Assembly: GCF_023333585.1 (NCBI RefSeq)
Contig: NZ_JAIQZN010000075.1
Span: 1-36,097 of the forward strand
DNA from: Argonema antarcticum A004/B2
GTDB lineage: Bacteria > Cyanobacteriota > Cyanobacteriia > Cyanobacteriales > Aerosakkonemataceae
DNA: 36,097 nucleotides
Direction: 5' to 3'
Of the stretch, positions 17,269 through 25,474 are shown piece after piece (the first letter of the stretch is position 1; the number at the start of each line of letters is the position of its first letter). The notes below the pieces were generated by a model. That model saw only the letters and a list, made by a program, of their open reading frames with translations. It ran no database searches and was not told the DNA's origin. The position numbers and the translations under genes were made by a program.

Positions 17269-17955
17269 TTAGAAAGGCTTTGGGAGTGTTTGGAGATGTC
17301 TATTAGTAAGTTGGTTGTATTTCATGATTTCACGAGCTTCACGCAGAGGTAGTCCTTCAAACACGACTAACCTTTCAATTTGCTTTTCTACATCTTGAAT
17401 GTACTCTGCTCTAGTAAGCACTTCTTCAGCTTTTTCAAAGGGAATAACTACAACTCCATTGGCATCCCCAAAAATTAGATCGCTAGGATGAATGGTAACG
17501 CCTTCAATATTCACAGGTATATTCAGCCCTTTTAATCGGGTTCTCCCTTTTCCAGTGACCATGAATACACCTTTGGAAAATACTGGGTAGTTTAATGCTC
17601 GAACTGTTTCAGCATCGCGGTAAACACCATTGATGACTGTTCCTTGAATTTGCTTGTTCTTGGCGGAAGCTGTCAGAATTCCCCCCCAACATGTGCTGTC
17701 AGTAATTCCAAGATTATCAATAACGATCACATATCCGGTCGGTACTTGGTCAATAAATTCACTGGCTTCGCAGTAATTTGGATCGTCATTGGTAGTTCTG
17801 GTTACTGTAAAAGCAGGGCCAAAAATTTTTAATCCCCATTGGTTCACTCGGATACCCTTCAAAGCACCACAGTATCCAAATGAGTTGAGGCTATCAGATA
17901 CCTCAGCCGTAGACAGGCGCATATAACCTGCGTACAAGTTTGTTGGTGACATCAT
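17269..17955 (-). CDS. RraA / HMG-aldolase-family protein
   Basis: A 228-residue protein of the RraA-like fold. The core GGILTASAKNKQIQGTVING followed by VYRDAE gives the G-x20-R-D arrangement (R113, D114) of 4-hydroxy-4-methyl-2-oxoglutarate aldolases and related oxaloacetate decarboxylases. GDANGVVVIP near residues 168-177 is a strong family signature. Members with R-D intact are metal-dependent aldolases acting on pyruvate-derived adducts. RraA proper, the RNase E inhibitor, lacks that chemistry. The gene lies upstream of the GCS2-to-ATP-grasp run in the same direction, 481 bp away. A role in making or cleaving a 4-hydroxy-2-oxo acid for the aminotransferase is inferred. The start lies in a TATA-rich region without a ribosome-binding site. 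Confidence 0.85.
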   Translation of the reverse strand: MMSPTNLYAGYMRLSTAEVSDSLNSFGYCGALKGIRVNQWGLKIFGPAFTVTRTTNDDPNYCEASEFIDQVPTGYVIVIDNLGITDSTCWGGILTASAKNKQIQGTVINGVYRDAETVRALNYPVFSKGVFMVTGKGRTRLKGLNIPVNIEGVTIHPSDLIFGDANGVVVIPFEKAEEVLTRAEYIQDVEKQIERLVVFEGLPLREAREIMKYNQLTNRHLQTLPKPF

Positions 17956-18367
17956 AAATACTATATAAATACTATAATTATAATAGCACTAGCCTTTTCA
18001 ATGTTTAAATTTACAGTTGTTCCCGCTGTTATCAGGTACAGTAGCGCACAAATTATTAAACGAAGGAGAGATTGTGATTAAGAGGGACAGAAGAATCAAC
18101 AATAAAGGTAATGCTGTTTGTCCGGTTTAGCTGCGTAGCAGCTAAGCACAATAACGGGCCGATCGTCTCTCGGATCTACTTGTACTGCGTCCCAGAGGGC
18201 CACGAAAGCGGCATCTAGTGCGCCCCGCATGACCGCCCGTGAGGAATCCAGCTGATTTTCAAACCGAACTAGCTACCCTAGCCCCTAGCTCCTAGTCCAG
18301 CAGCTACAATACATTATGGAAACAAATAGATATTTTTAGCAATTTCGCAATCCGAGCCAGATCAACC
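17956..18367. other. Intergenic region between divergent genes, 412 bp
   Basis: The region contains an AT-rich promoter-like zone before the RraA-type gene (TATTATAATTATAG near 17972-17985 on its strand). It also has TGTTATCAGGTACAGTA near 18030, related to sequence near 6494. A perfect hairpin TTAGCTGC-GTA-GCAGCTAA spans 18127-18145, a possible gene relic overlaps it, and a GCCCCTAGCTCCTAG stretch near 18281 resembles the heptamer repeats. Confidence 0.5.
18096..18275 (-). pseudogene. Possible fragment of an unidentified coding sequence
   Basis: The minus strand is open from about 18275 and reads VRFENQLDSSRAVMRGALDA, then AFVALWDAVQVDPRDDRPVI, ending at TGA (18096). An ATG at 18230 would give 44 residues. 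Composition looks like normal protein rather than noise, and is more GC-rich than its surroundings. I recognise no family. The C-terminal part runs through a hairpin, so it may be a truncated relic or chance. Confidence 0.25.
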
Positions 18368-19945
18368 ATGCGATTCGTATCCGATCCGCCGATTTCCATA
18401 AAAATCCGCAAAATGAAGGAAAGAGTGCGGTGGCAAAATCCGCTAATTATGCAAAAAGGAATAGATCAAACCCGGATGGTTATAGAGGATGCTTCTGACG
18501 ATGGTTCGGAATTCTCATTTTTGGTTGTCGGCGATAGCGGATCGGGAAATCATCAGGGATACAACCCCCAACGACAAATTGCCGAACTGATGCTGGAACA
18601 CAAAGAAAACAGTCGTTTTGTGTTGCACACAGGTGATGTTGTCTATCTGGTTGGCTCAAGCGAATATTATCAGCAAAATTTTATCAAGCCTTACCGAGAA
18701 TTTCTGCTAGGCGGCGAACACCCAGAACGGATTGCATACGATCGCATGATCTTCACTCTACCAATTTTACCTGTGCCAGGTAATCACGATTACTACGATT
18801 TACCGTTTGTTTTCGGTTTGCTTGCACAGACTGCACTGCCGTTGCGCCGCCTACTTAAATCTCAATTAGATTTCGACATTGGCTGGCACGGTTCTTTTCA
18901 GGGTAACGCCTACGCACAGGCATTTCTCGATTACCTCAAAACTTTCCAGAACCAGGCAGAACTCGATCGTCATCTCGATCGCCATTATATCGCCAAAACC
19001 GACACCGGGCGCTGCCTACTTTACGAACCCGGACGTTTTACTCGCTTACCCAACCGCTATTACACATTCCGTTGTGGCGGTATTGACTTTTTCGCGCTGG
19101 ACTCAAATACCTTTAATGCACCACCACCACTCCCTGCAACTCGTAAGGGAAAAGCATTTCGCCGCGAATTGGAAAAACGTCGCAACCAACTCGAACAGGA
19201 AAAAGAGCAAATCCTGGAAACATATAGCACTTTTAATTCGGACTCACCCGAAGAAGCTGAACATATCAACGATTTGAACGCCAAATTGGAGCAAATCGAA
19301 GAGTTAAAGCTTGACATCGACAAACAACTGGAATCCAACGAAACAACTGTCACTGACTTTGAACAACTTGATTGGCTTAAACAAAAACTGATCGAATCTT
19401 GGCACACAAAAGAAGTGCGCGGACGAGTGATTTATTTCCACCATCCTCCCTACGTAACCGAGGCGACAAAGTGGCACCAGGCGCAAACTTTGGCAGTTCG
19501 CCTCCGCCTCCGCCAAGTATTAGATGCCGTATCATCAGCAGTCGGTTCCCTGACAGAAGGTCGTCCGTTAGTCGATCTAATTCTAAACGGTCACGCTCAC
19601 TGTTTGGAATATCTTCGTACTGGCGACACCGGACACGCGGATTCTAATCTCAACTGGATCGTATGCGGTGGTAGCGGTTACAGCCTCCGTCGTCAGCGCA
19701 TTGAGGGGCCAGAATTAATGGAGACTTTTGAGGATGCCAAGGGCAGTTACACTCGAAAGGTAGCGGAATCTCTGCTTTTTGTGGGTCGCAGCGGACAAGG
19801 TTTGGAAAAGCGACGACCTTACTCATTTTTACGAATTGATGTTAAGGACGGACGACCGCCAAAATTTATCGTTCGTCCGTTTATCGCTGAGCGAATTCAT
19901 GGAAAGTGGCAAAATAGTCAACCGATTTTGGATTTTAGATTTTAG
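18368..19945 (+). CDS. Calcineurin-like metallophosphoesterase with coiled-coil insertion
   Basis: A 525-residue binuclear-metal phosphoesterase. The motifs appear in order: VVGDSGSG (D56), HTGDVVY (89-90), PGNHDYYD (GNHD 138-141), YFHHPPY near 355 and LNGHAHCLEY near 404. A charged helical insertion at about residues 258-340 (ELEKRRNQLEQEKEQI, LNAKLEQIEELKLDIDKQLE) separates the last two His motifs from the first half and should form a coiled coil. There is no signal peptide, so it is probably cytoplasmic. The substrate is unknown; the family includes protein phosphatases, nucleotidases and phospholipases. It is a single-gene unit followed by repeat sequences. Start at ATG 18368; an in-frame ATG 45 bp downstream (MKERVRW) is an alternative. 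Confidence 0.88.
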   Translation: MRFVSDPPISIKIRKMKERVRWQNPLIMQKGIDQTRMVIEDASDDGSEFSFLVVGDSGSGNHQGYNPQRQIAELMLEHKENSRFVLHTGDVVYLVGSSEYYQQNFIKPYREFLLGGEHPERIAYDRMIFTLPILPVPGNHDYYDLPFVFGLLAQTALPLRRLLKSQLDFDIGWHGSFQGNAYAQAFLDYLKTFQNQAELDRHLDRHYIAKTDTGRCLLYEPGRFTRLPNRYYTFRCGGIDFFALDSNTFNAPPPLPATRKGKAFRRELEKRRNQLEQEKEQILETYSTFNSDSPEEAEHINDLNAKLEQIEELKLDIDKQLESNETTVTDFEQLDWLKQKLIESWHTKEVRGRVIYFHHPPYVTEATKWHQAQTLAVRLRLRQVLDAVSSAVGSLTEGRPLVDLILNGHAHCLEYLRTGDTGHADSNLNWIVCGGSGYSLRRQRIEGPELMETFEDAKGSYTRKVAESLLFVGRSGQGLEKRRPYSFLRIDVKDGRPPKFIVRPFIAERIHGKWQNSQPILDFRF

Positions 19946-20073
19946 ATGATCGTCAAATTCTCGGTTTTCATCGTTGGTTAAATTTTTACCACAGATGAAG
20001 ACTGATGAACACAGATGAACACAGATAAGAATAAGAAAAGGAGTTTTTTAGGTAACCGTTGCTGCCGGAGATG
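19946..20073 (+). repeat. Dispersed intergenic repeat, family A, copy 2
   Basis: Shares TCATCGTTGGTTAA, ACCACAGATGAAGACTGATG, the decamer tandem GATGAACACA, GATAAGAATA and TTTTAGGTAACCG with the other two copies; the right end reads CCGTTGCTGCCGG. It begins right after the phosphoesterase stop codon, and the left end is shorter than in copies 1 and 3. Confidence 0.7.
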
Positions 20074-20104
20074 ATACAGCGCTTTTCAGGTGAGTAAGGT
20101 ACAG

Positions 20105-20137
20105 AGAAACCCGGTTTCTTGAAGAAACTGGGTTTCT
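20105..20137. repeat. AGAAACCCGGTTTCTT palindromic repeat
   Basis: Two 16-nt arms (AGAAACCCGGTTTCTT and AAGAAACTGGGTTTCT) pair with one G-T. It lies between the convergent phosphoesterase and M48 genes and may serve as a terminator. The same sequence occurs as a perfect copy at 21360-21392 and as a single arm at 25149-25163. Confidence 0.7.
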
Positions 20138-20236
20138 GATATGTACTTCATTCTACTGCAAGCCGCTGTATGAATACATTGGCTTGTTTTTGTTCTAATC
20201 CTAAATCTTTAAATCTCCAAATCAAAAATCGATTTG

Positions 20237-21175
20237 TCACCAAGAAGTCAAAAAATTCCACTTTTCTGGTTCTTCAGGTTCTGCTGGTGTTTCCGGTTTG
20301 TTTAAGTTTTTCTGTTGAATTAGATTCTCATATTCTCCTGAATCAACCCATTTCAATAACTCGGCAATTCTCATGACTGACCAGGAACGCCAATGTTCTG
20401 TATAGCTCAATATTTTGGTGACCCGATCGAGACTATCAAAGCTATTGGATGAAAACTCGCTAGCTTGGGTAAGGAAATCTTCAATTACAGCATCAGTCAA
20501 GTACTCATCAGGTAAACCTGCGAGTTTAATTAATGCAGTCGTTGCGACATTAATATCTTGACAAGCAAGCAAACCGGCCCGATCGGATGTGAACTTTGCC
20601 ATCATCAGCCAATTATACAAAGCTAGTTCTATGCCACCAGCTACTAAGCCACCTAATCCGAGTGTAGTATTGCTCAATAAATTTTTCACAGTTGGCATAA
20701 CGATCGCGGTTTGGTGGTAAATTATATGCCGACTTTTTATGTGCGCTACTTCGTGTCCAAGGATGTAAAGTAATTCATCTTTATCTAGCCATTCCATCCC
20801 TTCTAGATTGATACCGATAATAGGTTTTTCCACTCCAACGGCGTAGGTTTGAATGTAACCTGTACCTCGAAATAGATACAATTCGGTCAGCGGGGTTACA
20901 TCAAGAATTTGACAAGTTTCTACAAGTGCTTCATGCAGTTGGGGAAAATTTCGGGGCGTGACTTTGATTTGACTGCCAAGGCTTTGCAATCTGAGTAGCC
21001 GATCGATCCCGTATTCGTTAATTTTATTGAGCAGTGGGTCAACACCGGGCATCTTTTTTAAAGAGGCTAAGGCTTTGCGATCGAACGGGTGTTCGTAAGC
21101 TTCTGGATTCAGTCCAGTTAATATTTTTCTCGTCACGGGGTTTGAGTTCTCTGATATCATGTCCGGTTGATTCAT
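20237..21175 (-). CDS. M48-family metalloprotease homologue
   Basis: A 312-residue protein with the zinc motif H141-E142-x-x-H145 in LLYILGHEVAHIKSRH. Nearby sequences match M48 peptidases (KPIIGINLEGMEWLDKDEL before the motif, TSDRAGLLACQD after it). The usual third ligand is the Glu of E-x-x-A-D. Here the aligned stretch reads K194-F-T-S-D198, so Lys stands in that place. There is no N-terminal membrane anchor; a hydrophobic stretch at about 172-192 (LGLGGLVAGGIELALYNWLM) may associate with membrane. Either the protease uses another ligand or it is catalytically changed. It is a monocistronic gene, convergent with the phosphoesterase. Confidence 0.82.
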   Translation of the reverse strand: MNQPDMISENSNPVTRKILTGLNPEAYEHPFDRKALASLKKMPGVDPLLNKINEYGIDRLLRLQSLGSQIKVTPRNFPQLHEALVETCQILDVTPLTELYLFRGTGYIQTYAVGVEKPIIGINLEGMEWLDKDELLYILGHEVAHIKSRHIIYHQTAIVMPTVKNLLSNTTLGLGGLVAGGIELALYNWLMMAKFTSDRAGLLACQDINVATTALIKLAGLPDEYLTDAVIEDFLTQASEFSSNSFDSLDRVTKILSYTEHWRSWSVMRIAELLKWVDSGEYENLIQQKNLNKPETPAEPEEPEKWNFLTSW

Positions 21176-21318
21176 TATTTTTAAGGGAAAAGGGGGGATG
21201 GGGAGATTTTAGCTCATCATAGCTTTTTGGGTTTTACGCAAACGATGTTGCCGGAATCGATATCAGAGTCCTCCTTGTTCCCCCGACTATTTTTTCTTTT
21301 GACTTTTGACTTTCTACT

Positions 21319-21423
21319 AAGTAGGTGGGCATAATTAAACGTAAAATTGCCAGATCCTTAGAAACCGGGTTTCTTGGAGAAACCCGGTTTCTGGGAGTTC
21401 AGTTTATTTACGCCCACCTACTT
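21319..21423. mobile_element. MITE-like element with 22-bp inverted ends
   Basis: Left arm 21319-21340 begins AAGTAGGTGGGCATAA; the reverse complement of right arm 21402-21423 begins AAGTAGGTGGGCGTAA. The 22-bp arms differ at two positions. The element abuts the stop codon of the aldo/keto reductase (21425). A separate palindrome at 21360-21392 occupies its centre. Confidence 0.7.
21360..21392. repeat. AGAAACCGGGTTTCT palindrome nested in the element
   Basis: Two perfect 15-bp arms (21360-21374 and 21378-21392) flank a 3-bp loop. Each arm is itself nearly palindromic. It matches the repeat at 20105-20137. Confidence 0.75.
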
Positions 21424-21424
21424 A

Positions 21425-22411
<987 letters not shown>

Positions 22412-22431
22412 GGCTAATACTCAAAATTGTA

Positions 22432-23835
22432 TTATATTCTGTCGCTATGAGTGTCATAGTCAACCTGGTCTAATAATGATTTCATCAAATGGTAAACAAC
22501 GGGTACAGGAACAGCATTTCCAAATTGTTTTTTGGCAACATCTTCATTTTCCGCCATTATAAACCTATCGGGAAACCCTTGCAACTTCCCAGCGTCTTTA
22601 GCAGAAATAGGTTTAAACTTCTTTTTTTTATAAATTTCACTAATAAACTTCTGCTTATATTCACTAGGATCTTGGCATCCTTCTAGAGAAATCTTCGCCA
22701 CGTAATCTTTATTCCCTGTTGCTGTCAACGTAGGAATTATATCTGAATGCGGCAAAAAAATTCTATAAACTCCATTGATACCTGTTGAATTTTTAGAATT
22801 GACAAACTCATATCCTTGGTTTTCCACATACCGAACGATATTTTTTTTAATAAGCTTATCCAGTTCTTCTTTTTTGATGTTGGGTATTAACTCTGCCAAA
22901 TCTTCAAAAGATAAAGGATTTCCATCTTTTAAACCATATTTTTTCTTCCTCCTATTTTTCAGGATGGTATGACAAATCAGCTTTTCTCTTTTGCTAGTCC
23001 CGATAATATCCCAGGAATGAATGGTGCTGTGACCATCTCTGGTATCGCAAAAGATGAAAAAATCATTTAATTCATCATCTTTCTGAAACCTATTTCTGGA
23101 ACGTGGGATTTTATCTCCAAATAAAATTTGGGTATCAATCTTATTTTTATTAAAATTACTGCAATCTTTCACACCATCAATAAAACTATAGAGTTTGGGT
23201 TTAATCTCCAATGGTTCGGGAAAACTAAATTTTTGATTGTTATCTAAATCCTTTCTTATTCCTACTAGAAAAACTCTTTCACGATTTTGTGGAAGTCCAA
23301 AATCGTAGGAGTTTAGTAAACGCCATTTTACACAATAACCTATTTCTTGAAAACTTCGCACTAAATATTCAAAGCTTTTTTTATTTAAAGGCTCTATTAA
23401 ACCTTTTACATTTTCAAATATAAAAACTTTTGGCTGATTTATTTTCACAACTCTGAGCGTATCAAACCAAAGTTCGCCTCTGGGGTCGTCGAAACCTTTA
23501 AGCTTACCAGCTACAGACCAAGGTTGACAAGGAACACCACCAACTACTACATCTACTGGAAACGGAAATTTATCAATATTGCGAATATCTCCTAAACTTA
23601 TATCCTCGCTATTGGAATCAGTAATAAAATTTCTTTCATAGACTTTGATAGCTGCTTTGTCAATTTCGGAATAGCCTAAGCATTTTCCCCCCAGTTCTGA
23701 CAAAGCTATTCTAAATCCTCCTATCCCTGCAAATAAATCGACAAATGTAAAATTAAACCTTTCAAAAGTAAATTTGAATGGATGAAATAATTCTAGTTGC
23801 TTAATATAATAAACATTTTTAGTGATACCTTTCAT
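22432..23835 (-). CDS. Cytosine-5 DNA methyltransferase (type II, orphan)
   Basis: A 467-residue C5 methyltransferase. The motifs appear in order: I FVDLFAGIGGFRIAL (31-45), IV GGVPCQPWSVAG with nucleophile C103, VI ENVKGL (E141), VIII QNRERVFLVG, IX IPTLTATGNKD and X FGNAVPVPVV. A long target-recognition part between VIII and IX contains RDGHSTIHSWDI, NRRKKKYGL and DGNPLSFEDLAEL. The recognition site is unknown. No restriction endonuclease gene is adjacent, so it is an orphan or has lost its partner. The gene is visibly AT-rich, with many A and T runs, unlike its neighbours, which suggests transfer. It lies 20 bp upstream of the aldo/keto reductase. A shorter start after residue 25 is possible. 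Confidence 0.95.
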   Translation of the reverse strand: MKGITKNVYYIKQLELFHPFKFTFERFNFTFVDLFAGIGGFRIALSELGGKCLGYSEIDKAAIKVYERNFITDSNSEDISLGDIRNIDKFPFPVDVVVGGVPCQPWSVAGKLKGFDDPRGELWFDTLRVVKINQPKVFIFENVKGLIEPLNKKSFEYLVRSFQEIGYCVKWRLLNSYDFGLPQNRERVFLVGIRKDLDNNQKFSFPEPLEIKPKLYSFIDGVKDCSNFNKNKIDTQILFGDKIPRSRNRFQKDDELNDFFIFCDTRDGHSTIHSWDIIGTSKREKLICHTILKNRRKKKYGLKDGNPLSFEDLAELIPNIKKEELDKLIKKNIVRYVENQGYEFVNSKNSTGINGVYRIFLPHSDIIPTLTATGNKDYVAKISLEGCQDPSEYKQKFISEIYKKKKFKPISAKDAGKLQGFPDRFIMAENEDVAKKQFGNAVPVPVVYHLMKSLLDQVDYDTHSDRI

Positions 23836-23939
23836 CTTTGTTGGTAAAATTTAGCGCCAAGTTGTTAAGATGTTAGTAATTATTACAAAAAATCTGAAAA
23901 TTGTCAAGTATTTACCTCTGAATTTGATGAGAAGTGGCT

Positions 23940-23981
23940 CTTGGTGTGGAGCCAGAGATTTTTTCTCAAGCTCCACACAAG
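23940..23981. repeat. Inverted repeat CTTGGTGTGGAGC / GCTCCACACAAG
   Basis: The arms pair over 12 bp with one bulged G. It lies just downstream of the small minus-strand gene at 24001-24189 and upstream of the methyltransferase. No T-run follows on either strand, so an intrinsic terminator is not established. Confidence 0.45.
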
Positions 23982-24000
23982 ACACTCGATGTCTAGTTAT

Positions 24001-24189
24001 CTAAACGGGTTGGCACTTTCCGGCGCGAATTAAGCCGACGCGACGTGCTAGAGCATCCTGTTGCGAAGCGATCGGCCCCCACTTTTCCACTATATTTGGA
24101 TCTTCCTTCCCTTCAACTTCATGGCTAAGAATGATATCGCAGTGACCGTCATTGCGCTTGACAATATACCAAGTTTGTGAGTTATCCAT
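24001..24189 (-). CDS. Small conserved-looking hypothetical protein (62 aa)
   Basis: The protein begins MDNSQTWYIVKRNDGHCDII and ends RAGKCQPV. A strong ribosome-binding site (AGGGGAAT) lies just before its ATG, which supports real translation. The middle (EKWGPIASQQDALARRVGLIRAGKC) looks like a helix with Arg/Lys residues after a short beta-rich start. Such W-G-P-x-x-S-x-x-D-A segments occur in small cyanobacterial proteins of unknown function. It lies 26 bp downstream of the SPFH gene in the same direction and may be co-transcribed with it. Confidence 0.65.
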   Translation of the reverse strand: MDNSQTWYIVKRNDGHCDIILSHEVEGKEDPNIVEKWGPIASQQDALARRVGLIRAGKCQPV

Positions 24190-24215
24190 ATTCCCCTAAA
24201 AAAACAGTTCAACAA

Positions 24216-25112
24216 CTAAGGTTTTGAAGTTTGTGTATCTTGCTGTAAAAGCATCGGCATTCCCCCTTTACCAGCACCGAGCATGATAACTTTGGAATTA
24301 GAGGAACTCGCGAGTTTCTCAGTAGCTTCAATGCTTCTCAATTGGAGTATTTTGTCATTAAGACCTTGAGAAATAATCTTTTGAGAATCAGAGATACCTT
24401 TGGCTTCGATGCGCTTGCGATCTGCCTCTTGGCGTTCTTTTTTAAGCACAAAAGTCATGCGCTGACTTTCCTGTTCAGCCTGTAGTTTTTCCTGAATTGC
24501 TGACTGGATCTTTTCTGGGATTTGCAGTTCTCTCAACAAAGCTTCTTCGACGATAAAACCAAGAGGAGTTAACTGTTTACTTAACCGTTGGCGGATCTGA
24601 TTTGCTATCTCTAGGCGTTTACGAGAGTAAATGGCCTCAGCTGGGTAGTTAGCAGTAATTTCACGGACGATAGAACGAAATCGGGCTACTACAATCTCTG
24701 TTTCATCGATGCCAATGCTTTTGTAAATTGACGCAGCTTTTTGCGGTTCCAGTCTATATTGAAGACTGACATTGGTATTGAAAGCTAATCCTTCTTGGGA
24801 TGTAGCCTCTATGGTTTCTTGAACATTCCTCAGCCGAGTGGAGAATATGACAATTTTGGTAAAAGGACTTACAAAGTGAACGCCGGGATTGAGGGAGGTT
24901 TCAGAAACTTGTCCTAACGAATCTACGACACCGACATTACCAGCTGGGACGACCGCGAAAAGTTTGGAGACGGATGCAAATGCAGCAATACCCCCAATCA
25001 ACAAAGCAATGCCGCGAATCGCCAAGCGATTTCGTTCGCTGACAACGCCTCCACCAGTGAGGAATACTAGAACAGATATCAGAGTAATCAAAAGCGAGAC
25101 AATAAATGACAT
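24216..25112 (-). CDS. SPFH/Band 7 (prohibitin-like) membrane protein
   Basis: A stomatin/prohibitin-type protein of 298 residues. Two hydrophobic segments open the protein (MSFIVSLLITLISVLVFLTG and IALLIGGIAAFA). The SPFH core follows (VPAGNVGVVDSLGQV, LNPGVHFVSPFTKIV), then a helical tail (SAIQEKLQAEQESQRMTFVL). Members form large membrane rings that scaffold proteases and organise membrane domains. I chose the ATG at 25112 because AAAGG lies 8 nt before it. The reading frame extends 19 residues upstream to 25169, but that part is not membrane-like and has no ribosome-binding site. A small gene follows 26 bp downstream. Confidence 0.9.
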   Translation of the reverse strand: MSFIVSLLITLISVLVFLTGGGVVSERNRLAIRGIALLIGGIAAFASVSKLFAVVPAGNVGVVDSLGQVSETSLNPGVHFVSPFTKIVIFSTRLRNVQETIEATSQEGLAFNTNVSLQYRLEPQKAASIYKSIGIDETEIVVARFRSIVREITANYPAEAIYSRKRLEIANQIRQRLSKQLTPLGFIVEEALLRELQIPEKIQSAIQEKLQAEQESQRMTFVLKKERQEADRKRIEAKGISDSQKIISQGLNDKILQLRSIEATEKLASSSNSKVIMLGAGKGGMPMLLQQDTQTSKP

Positions 25113-25304
25113 TAAATTACCTTTATTCCCAGAGATGAAGATTATCCAAGAAACCCAGTTTCTCTGCACTATCCGATCATCATACTACACACCCTTGGTT
25201 AAGGATTGGTAATTAAGTAGGGCACCAGTTGCCCGATGCCCTATAATTCAGGATGAAGAATTGCCAATTTAATCACCAAATCTGAAATTTGCAATCTCAT
25301 ATCA

Positions 25305-25460
25305 TGCCCGGTAGCATCGTTATTGTAAGAGTGAGATCGTTAAATTGTTTGTTGTCATCTGTGGTAAAAATTTAACCACAGATGAAGACAGATGAACACA
25401 GATGAACACAGATAAGAGTGGAAATTTTTTAGGCAACCGATGCCACCGGCCATGCTATCA
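25305..25460 (+). repeat. Dispersed intergenic repeat, family A, copy 3
   Basis: The most complete copy. It starts near CCCGGTAGCATCG, contains AAGAGTGAGATCGTTA and ACCACAGATGAAGACAGATG with decamer repeats, and ends AGGCAACCGATGCCACCGG. The ends are inverted (CCGGTRGCATCG). It lies next to the 3' end of the EF-G-like gene. Confidence 0.75.
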
Positions 25461-25474
25461 AATCTAAAATCCGA

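Noticed and set aside
23940-23981. Intrinsic terminator for the small gene at 24001-24189
   Set aside because: The hairpin is real, but no T-run follows on the relevant strand, so I list it only as an inverted repeat.
25113-25169. 19-residue N-terminal extension of the SPFH protein
   Set aside because: A ribosome-binding site and membrane helix point to the ATG at 25112; the extension also runs into a GAAACCCAGTTTC repeat.
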